NCBI RefSeq assembly: GCF_020405225.1
Contig: NZ_CP084472.1
Span: 620,001 to 684,000 of the forward strand
Length of the DNA: 64,000 nt
Source: Natrinema sp. DC36
Lineage (GTDB): Archaea; Halobacteriota; Halobacteria; Halobacteriales; Natrialbaceae
Reading direction: 5' to 3'
Shown here in pieces: positions 55,237 through 62,325 of the stretch. Below the pieces are notes generated by a model that saw nothing but the letters and a program-made list of their open reading frames with translations, had not been told where the DNA came from and ran no database searches. Numbering within the stretch: the first letter of the stretch is position 1; each line of letters begins with the position of its first letter. Made by a program: the position numbers and the translations under genes.

Positions 55237-55337
55237 TGTTACACTTACCACTTAGTTACCATCGCACATAAAGGTGGCGGTATGCACAAGAGTAATAATC
55301 GAAGGTCAAAAAATAACTGACTTTATTTCAAACCGTT

Positions 55338-55457
55338 TTATAGCTCAATCCAAATCTCCGTACCACCACAATAGGGACAGTATTCGACATCATTCTTGTG
55401 GTTATCAGGGACTTTAAATTCACGCTTACAACCGCTGTGGCAAGCAACAGTTTTCAT
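55338..55457 (-). CDS. 39-residue zinc-finger peptide
   Basis: MKTVACHSGCKREFKVPDNH... then YCPYCGGTEIW: C-x3-C/H and C-x2-C pairs. ATG overlaps the stop of the 215-residue gene upstream. Confidence 0.55.
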   Translation of the reverse strand: MKTVACHSGCKREFKVPDNHKNDVEYCPYCGGTEIWIEL

Positions 55458-56101
55458 TGTTCTTTTCCCTCCGCACAATCGTAATATCCTTCACGGAATG
55501 CGGTGGAAACATCTTCGTTATAGATGTCATGCACGACATCAATCGGTAACTCTTGATAGGTACCATACCCACTATCTTCGTATCCAGCGATCGAACGGAG
55601 CTTAGGGGCAAGAATGTTAGCCCAACGAGCGGAGTCCGTTGGAACCTCGGGTTTTGAATCGGCGAATTCGCCACCTTCACCGTATTCACCTTCAATGGGA
55701 CTTGCCTCCGCATATCCCATTTCATAGGCCTTTTCTTTCGCTTTCTCAGCGATTTGTTCAATGGTTAGACACTCGTTATACTCGCCCAATTCTTCAGACA
55801 TTCGTAGCCTGAAGAAAAGCTTCGGATCTTGTGACTTGTAGACAAGAATGTGAGTGTCGAGCGGTTTTTCACAATCGGCGCAAAGGGTGCCAGGATAGTC
55901 ACTTTCCGCATCACCGAACATTACGCTGTTATCTTCGTTGTGCCATTCTTCGTCGCTCACACAGCCCGCGCATACGATATGTGCATCATCAACGAACATA
56001 CCAGCAACACCATAGGGTGCGTGTCCGTTCGGTGTTTGACTCTTACTCACAGCGGTCTCACGGTCGAGAGTATCGTTATCCGTTACGATTATATCGCTCA
56101 T
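55454..56101 (-). CDS. Zinc-binding protein of unknown function
   Basis: 215 residues from ATG 56101 (a TTG two codons earlier is less likely). CAGC ... CADCEKPLDTH form a zinc-binding pair around residues 45-80; a helical middle (IEQIAEKAKEKAYEMGYAEA) and acidic C terminus (STAFREGYYDCAEGKEQ) follow. The promoter upstream has ACCACTTAC in reverse order and a TATA-type box at about 56125. Confidence 0.6.
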   Translation of the reverse strand: MSDIIVTDNDTLDRETAVSKSQTPNGHAPYGVAGMFVDDAHIVCAGCVSDEEWHNEDNSVMFGDAESDYPGTLCADCEKPLDTHILVYKSQDPKLFFRLRMSEELGEYNECLTIEQIAEKAKEKAYEMGYAEASPIEGEYGEGGEFADSKPEVPTDSARWANILAPKLRSIAGYEDSGYGTYQELPIDVVHDIYNEDVSTAFREGYYDCAEGKEQ

Positions 56102-56107
56102 ATCCAA

Positions 56108-56425
56108 TTACCACTTACATACCGACCCACATAAACCCACCGATATCGACGCACCACACACGTGTAACAGGATATGGAAAATACGATCATTGGATATTAC
56201 TCTCACGAATGGATTGAGTGACAAATATTACCGACATGGTCTCTTTTATGTCGATCGCTCCATTACTTGAGTGTATGAAATCACACCGCCGCATAACCCA
56301 CAGTTATGCTCGCCGATATTACTCAGATGTATTTCTCACACCATCAGTATTACTCAGGATAATATTACCACCAGTTATGTGGACCGAAGGGAACGAGGGG
56401 ATAATATCAGATTAGTGAAATAGAC
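56108..56425. other. Left part of a gene-free region
   Basis: Promoter of the 56101 gene at its left end; the remainder is A+T rich with repeated GATATTACTC and ATTACTCAGG-like words (GGATATTACTC at 56191, CGATATTACTCAG at 56316, GTATTACTCAGG at 56346). No ORF with haloarchaeal character. Confidence 0.4.
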
Positions 56426-56590
56426 CCTAATTGAAAATCTGCGATTTTCGGCGAGGATTGTGATCTGCTTTGCAGATCGCGTCCTAATAATATTTCTGGC
56501 GATTTTTTCAGCAACCTCGAAATAGGCCCTAATAATATTTCTGGCGATTTTTGGGGAAAGTTAAAAACGGTTCTAATTATAATTCTGGCT
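56426..56590. repeat. Iteron-like repeats and inverted repeats, candidate replication origin
   Basis: A 25-base repeat beginning CCTAATAATATTTCTGG occurs at 56483-56507 and 56528-56552 without change. Degenerate copies start at 56426 (CCTAATTGAAAATCTG) and 56572 (TCTAATTATAATTCTGG), spaced about 45-57 bases. Two perfect palindromes sit among them: GAAAATC-TGC-GATTTTC (56433-56449) and GATCTGC-TTT-GCAGATC (56462-56478). A+T-rich direct repeats with stems in the longest gene-free stretch of the early region are the usual look of an origin. Confidence 0.5.
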
Positions 56591-56715
56591 CGAGCGCAAC
56601 TCACCCACAGATCTCTCCTCACGTGGCTGTGGCACCCACCACACTGTTTTTAGAAAAGACACGTGGTTTCCACCAAACCAATTGAAAAACCGCTCAGAAA
56701 ACGACTATGCTCCTC

Positions 56716-57267
56716 TCAGTAACCGTCGTCGGGGAACTGTCCCTCCTCCGCATCGAACGCCACAGCAACCGCCTCTTGATCGTACACTACCCCCCATTCA
56801 TTTTCGTTCTCACCGCCAGAGAACATGCGACCCCCACCGATGCATTCGACGGCTACAATATTTTCCATCCCCAACTCACGGGATACTTTTTCACGGACGA
56901 TCTCGCCGTACTTGTGTTCGTACGACGGATCATAGAGCAGTCGATCTCCCTCGATGCGTAGCTGTTCATCGATCCACTGGGTCCACGACTTGTCAAGACC
57001 GTCTTCAACTTGCTCAACGTAGATGTGATGTAGTCCAGACCATTCTGGATCTCGCATTTGCTCACGCCGCCGTTGCATCTCCTCCTCGGTCACGGGAACC
57101 ATGCGCGTACCAGTCGCACCATGAAAGTCACGTTCATCATCTGGATACACGAACGTATCATCGAGGAACGTGAACACACAGTCGTCTCGAGCTATTAGCG
57201 TATTGTATTTGCGTCGAACAGATCCGTTCGTATCTTCGGTCACTTCGTAGTTGGCTTCACTTGCCAT
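56716..57267 (-). CDS. Protein of unknown function (MASEA family start)
   Basis: 183 residues. Starts MASEANYEVTEDTN; the gene at 58086 also starts MASEA, and both follow the same promoter type. Middle helical (VTEEEMQRRREQMRDPEW), C terminus with GGGRMFSGGENENEW. Not recognised. It is read away from the repeat region on its 3' side. Confidence 0.65.
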   Translation of the reverse strand: MASEANYEVTEDTNGSVRRKYNTLIARDDCVFTFLDDTFVYPDDERDFHGATGTRMVPVTEEEMQRRREQMRDPEWSGLHHIYVEQVEDGLDKSWTQWIDEQLRIEGDRLLYDPSYEHKYGEIVREKVSRELGMENIVAVECIGGGRMFSGGENENEWGVVYDQEAVAVAFDAEEGQFPDDGY

Positions 57268-57297
57268 ACTACATCCATGTACTTACCACACCATAAA
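57268..57297 (-). promoter_or_regulatory. Early promoter with GGTAAGTA
   Basis: On the - strand CTTTATGGTGTGGTAAGTACATGG: TATA-type CTTTATGG, then GGTAAGTA (57287-57280), then the ATG 12 bases on. Same layout as at 58758, 59220 and 62012. Confidence 0.6.
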
Positions 57298-57344
57298 GTT
57301 TGTGGTATCTACTCAGCACACAGTTGGTAAGTAAGAAGAAAATC

Positions 57345-57581
57345 TTACTCGTCTGAGAATTCAAACGACGGTTCGACACGTCCGAACATGATCTTTCCGT
57401 AACCACACTCGAGGATCGCGTACCCATTCTCGAGGAATTTCTTTGTAACGTGTTTTCCGAGCCCCATCGCCTCATTATTTTTCATCACTGTGATGATTTC
57501 TTCATCATCGCGGACGTGGACTTTGTCGATATCACCGTACTCTCTGAGTTGCTCGATGTATTGTTGTAGTTCTCCGTTCAT
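57345..57581 (-). CDS. Protein of unknown function
   Basis: 78 residues (MNGELQQYIEQLREYGDID...). Small alpha/beta protein (VKNNEAMGL-like stretch reads TVMKNNEAMGLGKHVTKKF; YAILECGYGKIMFGRVE). One-base overlap with the gene upstream. A GGTAAGTA copy (57326-57333) lies just beyond its 3' end without an obvious promoter. Confidence 0.6.
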   Translation of the reverse strand: MNGELQQYIEQLREYGDIDKVHVRDDEEIITVMKNNEAMGLGKHVTKKFLENGYAILECGYGKIMFGRVEPSFEFSDE

Positions 57582-57820
57582 TATTGATATTGGTTATTTC
57601 CTTCGAGATCGAATTCTTCGAGATCGTTACGAACCATTGTCATTCCGACCTCGAGCTTGTCCTTATCGACACCATCGACGTAGCCCACACGTTCTTCCAT
57701 TGAACGTGATTTATACAACACCAATCGGCTCCCTCGCTTCTCACACCGTTTGAACCAGATACCGACCCCTGGTCCTTGAAGCAAGTACATGTGGCTGTCG
57801 TCGTCGTATGCTACTCTCAT
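57581..57820 (-). CDS. Protein of unknown function
   Basis: 79 residues (MRVAYDDDSHMYLLQGPGVG...), beta-rich start and helical end. Overlaps its neighbours (one base; ATGA). Middle gene of the 58086 operon. Confidence 0.6.
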   Translation of the reverse strand: MRVAYDDDSHMYLLQGPGVGIWFKRCEKRGSRLVLYKSRSMEERVGYVDGVDKDKLEVGMTMVRNDLEEFDLEGNNQYQ

Positions 57821-58086
57821 TTGAGTCCTTCCGCCTCTTTCTTCCGCTCTTCCGCAGCCGCTTTCGTCGTGTTTTGCATGGTTCGTTGTAGGGCGTAGAG
57901 GCGTTGTGTAACCTCGTCTGGTAGTCCATTGGTGATATCCACACCCTCGACAGATGCATCGATCGTCGCACCAACGTTGCCCGTCTCATACTCGCCTGTC
58001 GAGACGGTCTCGTTCGCACGGATCTGCACGCCTTCCGCGGTTATTATTATGTCCTCTGCCTCTTCGGAGGTGGCTTCACTTGCCAT
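57817..58086 (-). CDS. Protein of unknown function (MASEA start)
   Basis: 89 residues starting MASEATSEEAEDIII, with repeated strand units (GVQIRANETVSTGEYETGN) and a helical C terminus. Preceded by a promoter of the shared type in which GGTAGCCA replaces GGTAAGTA. Heads a three-gene operon. Confidence 0.6.
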   Translation of the reverse strand: MASEATSEEAEDIIITAEGVQIRANETVSTGEYETGNVGATIDASVEGVDITNGLPDEVTQRLYALQRTMQNTTKAAAEERKKEAEGLK

Positions 58087-58125
58087 ACTCGTACAATATG
58101 GCTACCACATAATAAAGCTTCTGTT

Positions 58126-58329
58126 TTACAACTCTTCGTCAACGATGAACACACCGAACCCACCGCAACATGCGATCATGACGCCTATGATCCCGAGTAA
58201 TACTGGATCGTAGAAGTTTTGTTCACCCGTAGCAGCCCAATACAAACCATCACCTACAGCAGCGCAGAACGCAAGGGTGCCAACGAGGGTGATGAGCACA
58301 ACGACGGCCATGCTAATTTGTTTCATCAT
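58126..58329 (-). CDS. Two-span membrane protein
   Basis: 67 residues from ATG 58329, which overlaps the upstream stop. Two hydrophobic spans (MAVVVLITLVGTLAFCAAV; VLLGIIGVMIACCGGFGVF) and a short acidic end. Could be a holin-like or envelope protein; context is early rather than lysis. Confidence 0.6.
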   Translation of the reverse strand: MMKQISMAVVVLITLVGTLAFCAAVGDGLYWAATGEQNFYDPVLLGIIGVMIACCGGFGVFIVDEEL

Positions 58330-58526
58330 TGTTTCTCCTCCACGCTCCACCCTTCATCGAGTTTTTCGTATAGCTCTTCTTTGGTCTTTCCAACGTGTCT
58401 GTTGCCGTCTCGAAGGCGAATTACTGTCGTCCCCTCCCCATCAATGAAGATATTGGACACGTTGTACGTGAATCGTCCAGCATCGATCAACACACGGTCG
58501 TCAATGATCGGACGCTCGTCGTTCAT
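58326..58526 (-). CDS. Protein of unknown function
   Basis: 66 residues (MNDERPIIDDRVLIDAGRF...), compact beta-rich fold with a C-terminal helix (TKEELYEKLDEGWSVEE). ATGA overlaps on both sides. Confidence 0.6.
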   Translation of the reverse strand: MNDERPIIDDRVLIDAGRFTYNVSNIFIDGEGTTVIRLRDGNRHVGKTKEELYEKLDEGWSVEEKQ

Positions 58527-58753
58527 TCTTCCGCCTCCATACTCTTCCAGTACTGAATGATGATGTTACCGTCTGGACCGACATCGAGATCATACTCAAC
58601 ACCATCAGCGAAAGCGATCTCGACTTCCGCCTCCCCCGTAATGGTGTTTGGATGATCGTCTGGTTTATCAGGATAGGTTTCGAGGTGTTCTTCGGCTACA
58701 CCAATTTTGATCTGTTCAACGTGGTCGGCATCGGGTGTCTCGCTGACTACCAT
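58523..58753 (-). CDS. Protein of unknown function
   Basis: 76 residues (MVVSETPDADHVEQIKIGV...), acidic, strands in the second half (EVEIAFADGVEYDLDVG). First gene of a three-gene operon behind the promoter at 58758. Confidence 0.6.
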   Translation of the reverse strand: MVVSETPDADHVEQIKIGVAEEHLETYPDKPDDHPNTITGEAEVEIAFADGVEYDLDVGPDGNIIIQYWKSMEAEE

Positions 58754-58757
58754 ACAC

Positions 58758-58793
58758 CAACCATGTACTTACCACATAATAAGTGTACCGATT
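58758..58793 (-). promoter_or_regulatory. Early promoter, duplicated block copy 1
   Basis: 36 bases matching 59220-59255 at all but one position. On the - strand: CACTTATTATGTGGTAAGTA then CATGGTTG and the start codon. TATA-type CTTATTATG followed at once by GGTAAGTA. Confidence 0.65.
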
Positions 58794-59215
58794 TACAGTT
58801 TGATAGGTGAGACCATGAACCAGTAGTCCTCACCACCATCGATTACGACTGGATAGACGTTGCCTCGATCAAACCGAGATTCGGAATTGTTATTGAGATA
58901 TTCGCGTTCCTCACCTAACACGTCGAGAATGCGATCGACGTATTCGGCTGTGACGTAATGACGCACACCCTCTTTTTCGAAACGCCAGGTCCGTGTCATA
59001 TTACCATCGACATCGAGAGTGTCTGTCTGCGACCACCCCACACTCTCAAGTTCGGTGAGATCGACAACACCGAATTTGATTTCGGTTTTTGGAATGAGGG
59101 CGACAATACCGTCTTCACCGACGTATGTATCGTCAGCGGTTGCGTGTGCTACTATGTCGTATGCCTCTTCCGCATTAAATTCCTCTTTGAACCGTTCGAC
59201 AAGGTCGCTTACCAT
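58793..59215 (-). CDS. Protein of unknown function
   Basis: 140 residues (MVSDLVERFKEEFNAEEAYD...). Helical start, then strands (TEIKFGVVDLTEL), then a TRTWRFEKEGVRHYVTAEYV middle. Ends with GEDYWFMVSPIKL. No family recognised. Single gene behind a copy of the duplicated promoter. Confidence 0.6.
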   Translation of the reverse strand: MVSDLVERFKEEFNAEEAYDIVAHATADDTYVGEDGIVALIPKTEIKFGVVDLTELESVGWSQTDTLDVDGNMTRTWRFEKEGVRHYVTAEYVDRILDVLGEEREYLNNNSESRFDRGNVYPVVIDGGEDYWFMVSPIKL

Positions 59216-59219
59216 ACCA

Positions 59220-59255
59220 CAACCATGTACTTACCACATAATAAGTGTGCCGATT
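59220..59255 (-). promoter_or_regulatory. Early promoter, duplicated block copy 2
   Basis: Second copy of the 58758 block, one base different (GCCGATT for ACCGATT at the far end). GGTAAGTA on the - strand at 59235-59228. Confidence 0.65.
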
Positions 59256-59571
59256 ACTGGATGACGTTGTTCTCCCAGTAGCTTTGATGTAGGTCGGCGA
59301 GGTGACTGAGTAGCGTTTCGGTATCTTCGTCCATGATCGAAGCGGTGTGTTCATCACCGCCCCACCATCCATCGACTCGACCCGCGTATAACGCAACCTC
59401 GATATGCGGACCGCCCGTAGTGAGTACGGCGATAATTTCACTGATATCACCGTCGATAGACGCTTCCACTTTTATCTCAAACGGATCAAGCTCTTCACTT
59501 GGGTCGTCCATCGCTTCAATGCGTTTTGCTGTCGCAACCACTTCATCAACGATCAGATCTTCACTTCCCAT
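59254..59571 (-). CDS. Protein of unknown function
   Basis: 105 residues (MGSEDLIVDEVVATAKRIEA...). Strands in the middle (DPFEIKVEASIDGDISEIIAV in part) and a helical end. Its promoter has GGTAGCCA instead of GGTAAGTA, like that of 58086. Confidence 0.6.
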   Translation of the reverse strand: MGSEDLIVDEVVATAKRIEAMDDPSEELDPFEIKVEASIDGDISEIIAVLTTGGPHIEVALYAGRVDGWWGGDEHTASIMDEDTETLLSHLADLHQSYWENNVIQ

Positions 59572-59689
59572 ACTACTACCATATGGCTACCTCATAATAA
59601 CTCTATCGGTTTCGATCAACCGATGAGTTAGCTGTCGAGATTATCGACAGAGAAGTCTACCGAAAAGAATCGATATAGCGAACTACGCT

Positions 59690-60313
59690 TTACGGAGTGA
59701 AGGGCAGATCCGACTCGCGGAGGGTCTCGAGATTTCGAACATTCCACGCTTCATTATACTCCCCTCGGTACGGCATTGGGATGGTACTATCAACACCCCA
59801 TCCACTATTCTCCTGACCATCGCTACCGTACATATTATTTGAAACGACTGTTCTATTCATAGCACCCTCATCGTTCACAATTACAGCCGACTCGTTCGAT
59901 CGAGAGAATTTGTCGTATCCACCATCACTGAATTTATACCACAACTCATCATCCATTTCTGGTTGTTCACTCCCCTTCAACTCCTCGACGGTCTCCTCAA
60001 GGCCACTGATACGCGCCTCAATCTCGTCCAGGCGAGCGCCTATGTCAGTGGTCTCGTAGTCAGCGAAGTCGATGAGCGCCTCAATGAGATCGTTAAGTGT
60101 CCCGTCCCAACTTCCGAAACAACCACCAACCTCTGATTTAGTCAACCCATCCCGATAAAACCAGACATCCCCGTCTTGATCTTCGAGTGCGTAATCACAC
60201 CCACTCTTGTGAACTACAGACTCAATTCGAAAACCGTGGACATCGTCGGTGGGGAGGGTTGGTTCGCTATTCGTTGGCACCGCCGTACTGTGGGTATCTG
60301 CTCCCATATACAT
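59690..60313 (-). CDS. Coiled-coil protein of unknown function
   Basis: 207 residues (start may be the third codon, 60307). Residues about 90-115 are a coiled coil (DEIEARISGLEETVEEL). N-terminal acidic part with a YALEDQDGDVWFYRDG segment; C-terminal part Asn/Ser rich (SGWGVDSTIPMPYRGEYNEA in part). Behind a promoter of the dyad type (60319-60338). Confidence 0.6.
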   Translation of the reverse strand: MYMGADTHSTAVPTNSEPTLPTDDVHGFRIESVVHKSGCDYALEDQDGDVWFYRDGLTKSEVGGCFGSWDGTLNDLIEALIDFADYETTDIGARLDEIEARISGLEETVEELKGSEQPEMDDELWYKFSDGGYDKFSRSNESAVIVNDEGAMNRTVVSNNMYGSDGQENSGWGVDSTIPMPYRGEYNEAWNVRNLETLRESDLPFTP

Positions 60314-60318
60314 ACATA

Positions 60319-60338
60319 GTAGTTACCAGATAATAAGG
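60319..60338 (-). promoter_or_regulatory. Early promoter with GGTAACTA
   Basis: On the - strand CTTATTATCTGGTAACTACT: TATA-type box followed directly by GGTAACTA, a one-base variant of the octamer. Confidence 0.55.
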
Positions 60339-60351
60339 CTTGCGAAATCAG

Positions 60352-60552
60352 CTATGACCGTAATTCGTGAAGCTCGACACGAGCGTTTTCACGGTCAGCC
60401 GCGCTCATACAGTGGTGAGCGTACAACTCGAGCGCATCACAATCCTCGAACGTCGTTCGGACACGCTCGTGGGGTTCGTTAAATTCGTCCTGCAAAAGCA
60501 CGATAATTTGTCCGTCGTCAATCCGTTCTTGAATGGCTTCAACTGGTTGCAT
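60352..60552 (-). CDS. Protein of unknown function
   Basis: 66 residues (MQPVEAIQERIDDGQIIVLL...), helical with His/Cys residues (DALELYAHHCMSAADREN). No promoter octamer was seen directly upstream; it is 50 bp after the next - strand gene. Confidence 0.55.
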   Translation of the reverse strand: MQPVEAIQERIDDGQIIVLLQDEFNEPHERVRTTFEDCDALELYAHHCMSAADRENARVELHELRS

Positions 60553-60601
60553 TACATGAATGTGTTATTCATGTGGGTATATAGTTGTTATGGAATGGTA
60601 A

Positions 60602-60907
60602 CTACTCCTCAACTATCTCGATCTTGAGCCGACCGTCAGACAGTGACGTAATGTCACTGATGAGCACGTCTCTCCCGTGAACTGCGAGGATCTTATCCAT
60701 GTGTTGAAATCGGGATGTGCGTGACTCGATCGCAACCGCATCACGACCGTGCAACGTCGAGATCTCGTAGATGTCGCCTTTGTTGTACTCCTCACCGAGA
60801 TATGAAAAGGCATGTATTATGCCCTGAACACTGTCGAGAGCGTGTCCATTGACTGTTGGCGCTGTTCCCGAATCACTGTTGTTGGCTGCTTTCGACATCA
60901 CATCCAC
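60602..60907 (-). CDS. Protein of unknown function
   Basis: 101 residues (a Met at codon 4, 60898, may be the start). Beta-rich second half (HGRDAVAIESRTSRFQHMDK, HGRDVLISDITSLS): the tripeptide HGRD occurs twice, 27 residues apart, suggesting an internal duplication of a small barrel. Confidence 0.55.
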   Translation of the reverse strand: MDVMSKAANNSDSGTAPTVNGHALDSVQGIIHAFSYLGEEYNKGDIYEISTLHGRDAVAIESRTSRFQHMDKILAVHGRDVLISDITSLSDGRLKIEIVEE

Positions 60908-61197
60908 TTCTTTACCATGTGGGGTAATAAATATTCCGATGTAGTTACCAGATAATGTTTAACGACAGTGTATACGACATTGTAACTACAGCAACACAAC
61001 AGCCACCGCTCCGCATACAAGAAGTCTCTCCGCCACAACCATACCGCAACAGCCTCCGCTACAGCACTTCAGTGCGGTTAATATACAACACAGTAATTAG
61101 CACAGTTATACCCCACAAACCGACCACACTCCCCCCTACTACAGTATAGTAGTTGTATACATATAACTGTTACTATTTGGTATGTGGATGGTAGGTA
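60908..61197. other. Gene-free region with promoter remnants
   Basis: 290 bases. GTTACCAGATAATG (60944-60957) is a promoter-type element read leftward. The middle is CCGC-rich; CACTCCCCCCTA (61127-61138) matches 25856-25867 exactly. No gene visible. Confidence 0.4.
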
Positions 61198-61485
61198 TCA
61201 TGCAGTTACCTGTTTCTTCGCTTCTTCCCAGATCGCCTCACCTTCGTCAGTGAGCCCGTAGACTCGTCCTTTCTTCCGCTCCTCTGGGACGAGCAGTTCT
61301 ACAAGATCCTTTTCACGGAGGTTAGTGAGTGCTCGAGAGACGTGTGCAATGGGAATGTCACTGTTTGGTTTCGCCATTGCAGACGGAGTCTTTGGCCCTT
61401 CGTCCAGCCGCTTCATAATTTCAATTCTGTACTGCGAACTAATAACATATCCGACGTTGTCCCAATTCATTGTTTTTGTCTTCAC
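61198..61485 (-). CDS. Winged-helix transcriptional regulator
   Basis: 95 residues (GTG start at promoter spacing; ATG 61470 is an alternative). Complete winged-helix pattern: helix (SSQYRIEIMKRLDEGP), helix-turn-helix (TPSAMAKPNSDIPIAHVSRALTNL in part), and a wing (LVELLVPEERKKGRVYGLTDEG), as in MarR/PadR-like and haloarchaeal ArsR-type regulators. Its own promoter contains the dyad GTTACC...TAACC. It is the most obvious regulator gene in the window and may control the octamer/dyad regulon. Confidence 0.75.
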   Translation of the reverse strand: MKTKTMNWDNVGYVISSQYRIEIMKRLDEGPKTPSAMAKPNSDIPIAHVSRALTNLREKDLVELLVPEERKKGRVYGLTDEGEAIWEEAKKQVTA

Positions 61486-61501
61486 TCATCTCTTTGACGG
61501 G

Positions 61502-61530
61502 AGATAATAAAAAGGTTATGGTGTGGTAAC
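61502..61530 (-). promoter_or_regulatory. Promoter of the regulator gene with dyad
   Basis: On the - strand GTTACCACACCATAACC then TTTTTATTATC. Same build as the + strand dyad promoters (4563, 18756, 19654): dyad overlapping BRE, then TATA, start about 27 bp on. Confidence 0.6.
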
Positions 61531-61585
61531 AATATCGTCAGAAGCCCACAAGATTCATACCATAGGAATGTTCGTTCTCGAATGG

Positions 61586-62005
61586 TTATGCTTCATTGGC
61601 TTTTACATGATAGTGGGTATCAGGCCTGTTACCGCTTTCTATCCACAAATTCCCGTTGAGAATATCGTTTGGGTTATCAGACACTTTTTCAACGAAATCA
61701 TCAGACTCCTTTGCTACATACTGTTTCCTACGGCCCTTTGTAGTAGACGATTTTACAAATTCCTCACGATCTATGGCGTAAACTGCGTGTCGAGATGCGT
61801 CAGCAACCAAGATTGTTTTAATTGACACACTGATCTTTTTCTCAACCGACACATCCATCGTCCACTTACCTTTGCGAGCACGCCGCAGCCCCTCGTTATA
61901 CCAGACGAAGACGCCCTTTCTCCCCGATGCATGGAGATCTCGAGCACATCGACCGATCTGGTTTCCTTCATGATACACGCTCACACCGTTTGTTACGATG
62001 TTCAT
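61586..62005 (-). CDS. Basic protein of unknown function
   Basis: 139 residues (MNIVTNGVSVYHEGNQIGRC...), Lys/Arg richer than neighbours (LRRARKGKWTMD, TTKGRRKQYVAKES), suggesting nucleic-acid binding. Promoter with GGTAAGTA (62019-62012) upstream. First gene read leftward from the 62-kb divergent region. Confidence 0.6.
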   Translation of the reverse strand: MNIVTNGVSVYHEGNQIGRCARDLHASGRKGVFVWYNEGLRRARKGKWTMDVSVEKKISVSIKTILVADASRHAVYAIDREEFVKSSTTKGRRKQYVAKESDDFVEKVSDNPNDILNGNLWIESGNRPDTHYHVKANEA

Positions 62006-62011
62006 ACCCAG

Positions 62012-62035
62012 TACTTACCACCTATATGCCTTAAA
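62012..62035 (-). promoter_or_regulatory. Early promoter with GGTAAGTA
   Basis: On the - strand CTTTAAGGCATATAGGTGGT then AAGTACTGGG: TATA-type AAGGCATATAGG and GGTAAGTA at 62019-62012, before ATG 62005. Confidence 0.6.
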
Positions 62036-62093
62036 GTTTTCGGGTATGTTTTACACGACTGTATTTTGTATTCCGCATACGTGTGTTATCAGT

Positions 62094-62119
62094 GGTAAGT
62101 AAAACGCAAGTTTTTTGTA
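62094..62119 (+). promoter_or_regulatory. Promoter with GGTAAGTA upstream of TATA
   Basis: GGTAAGTA (62094-62101) then AAGTTTTTTGTA (62109-62120), about 28 bp before ATG 62142. It is back to back with the promoter at 62012. Confidence 0.6.
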
Positions 62120-62141
62120 CCTATGTGTTGAATAGTGGTGT

Positions 62142-62321
62142 ATGAAGGTAGGTACCGCGATTCCGAAGGGGCAGCGTTGTCCACACCACAACTCCATCAT
62201 GGAGTTTGCAGTAACAACAATGGATGAGCCGACATGGACGTGTGACGAGTGTGAGTGTGATTACACGGTTCCAGATCTCATTCGAGAGGGCGATATCAAA
62301 CCATCGTTCGTTACCCTCTAA
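62142..62321 (+). CDS. 59-residue zinc-finger-like protein
   Basis: MKVGTAIPKGQRCPHHNSIM... then TWTCDECECDYTVP: C-x2-H and C-x2-C pairs. ATG at leaderless spacing from its promoter. The next gene starts 4 bp after its stop. Confidence 0.6.
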   Translation: MKVGTAIPKGQRCPHHNSIMEFAVTTMDEPTWTCDECECDYTVPDLIREGDIKPSFVTL

Positions 62322-62325
62322 TAAC

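Noticed and set aside
56426-56590. CRISPR array
   Set aside because: Repeats are few, irregularly spaced, degenerate and lack similar-length spacers; no cas genes nearby.
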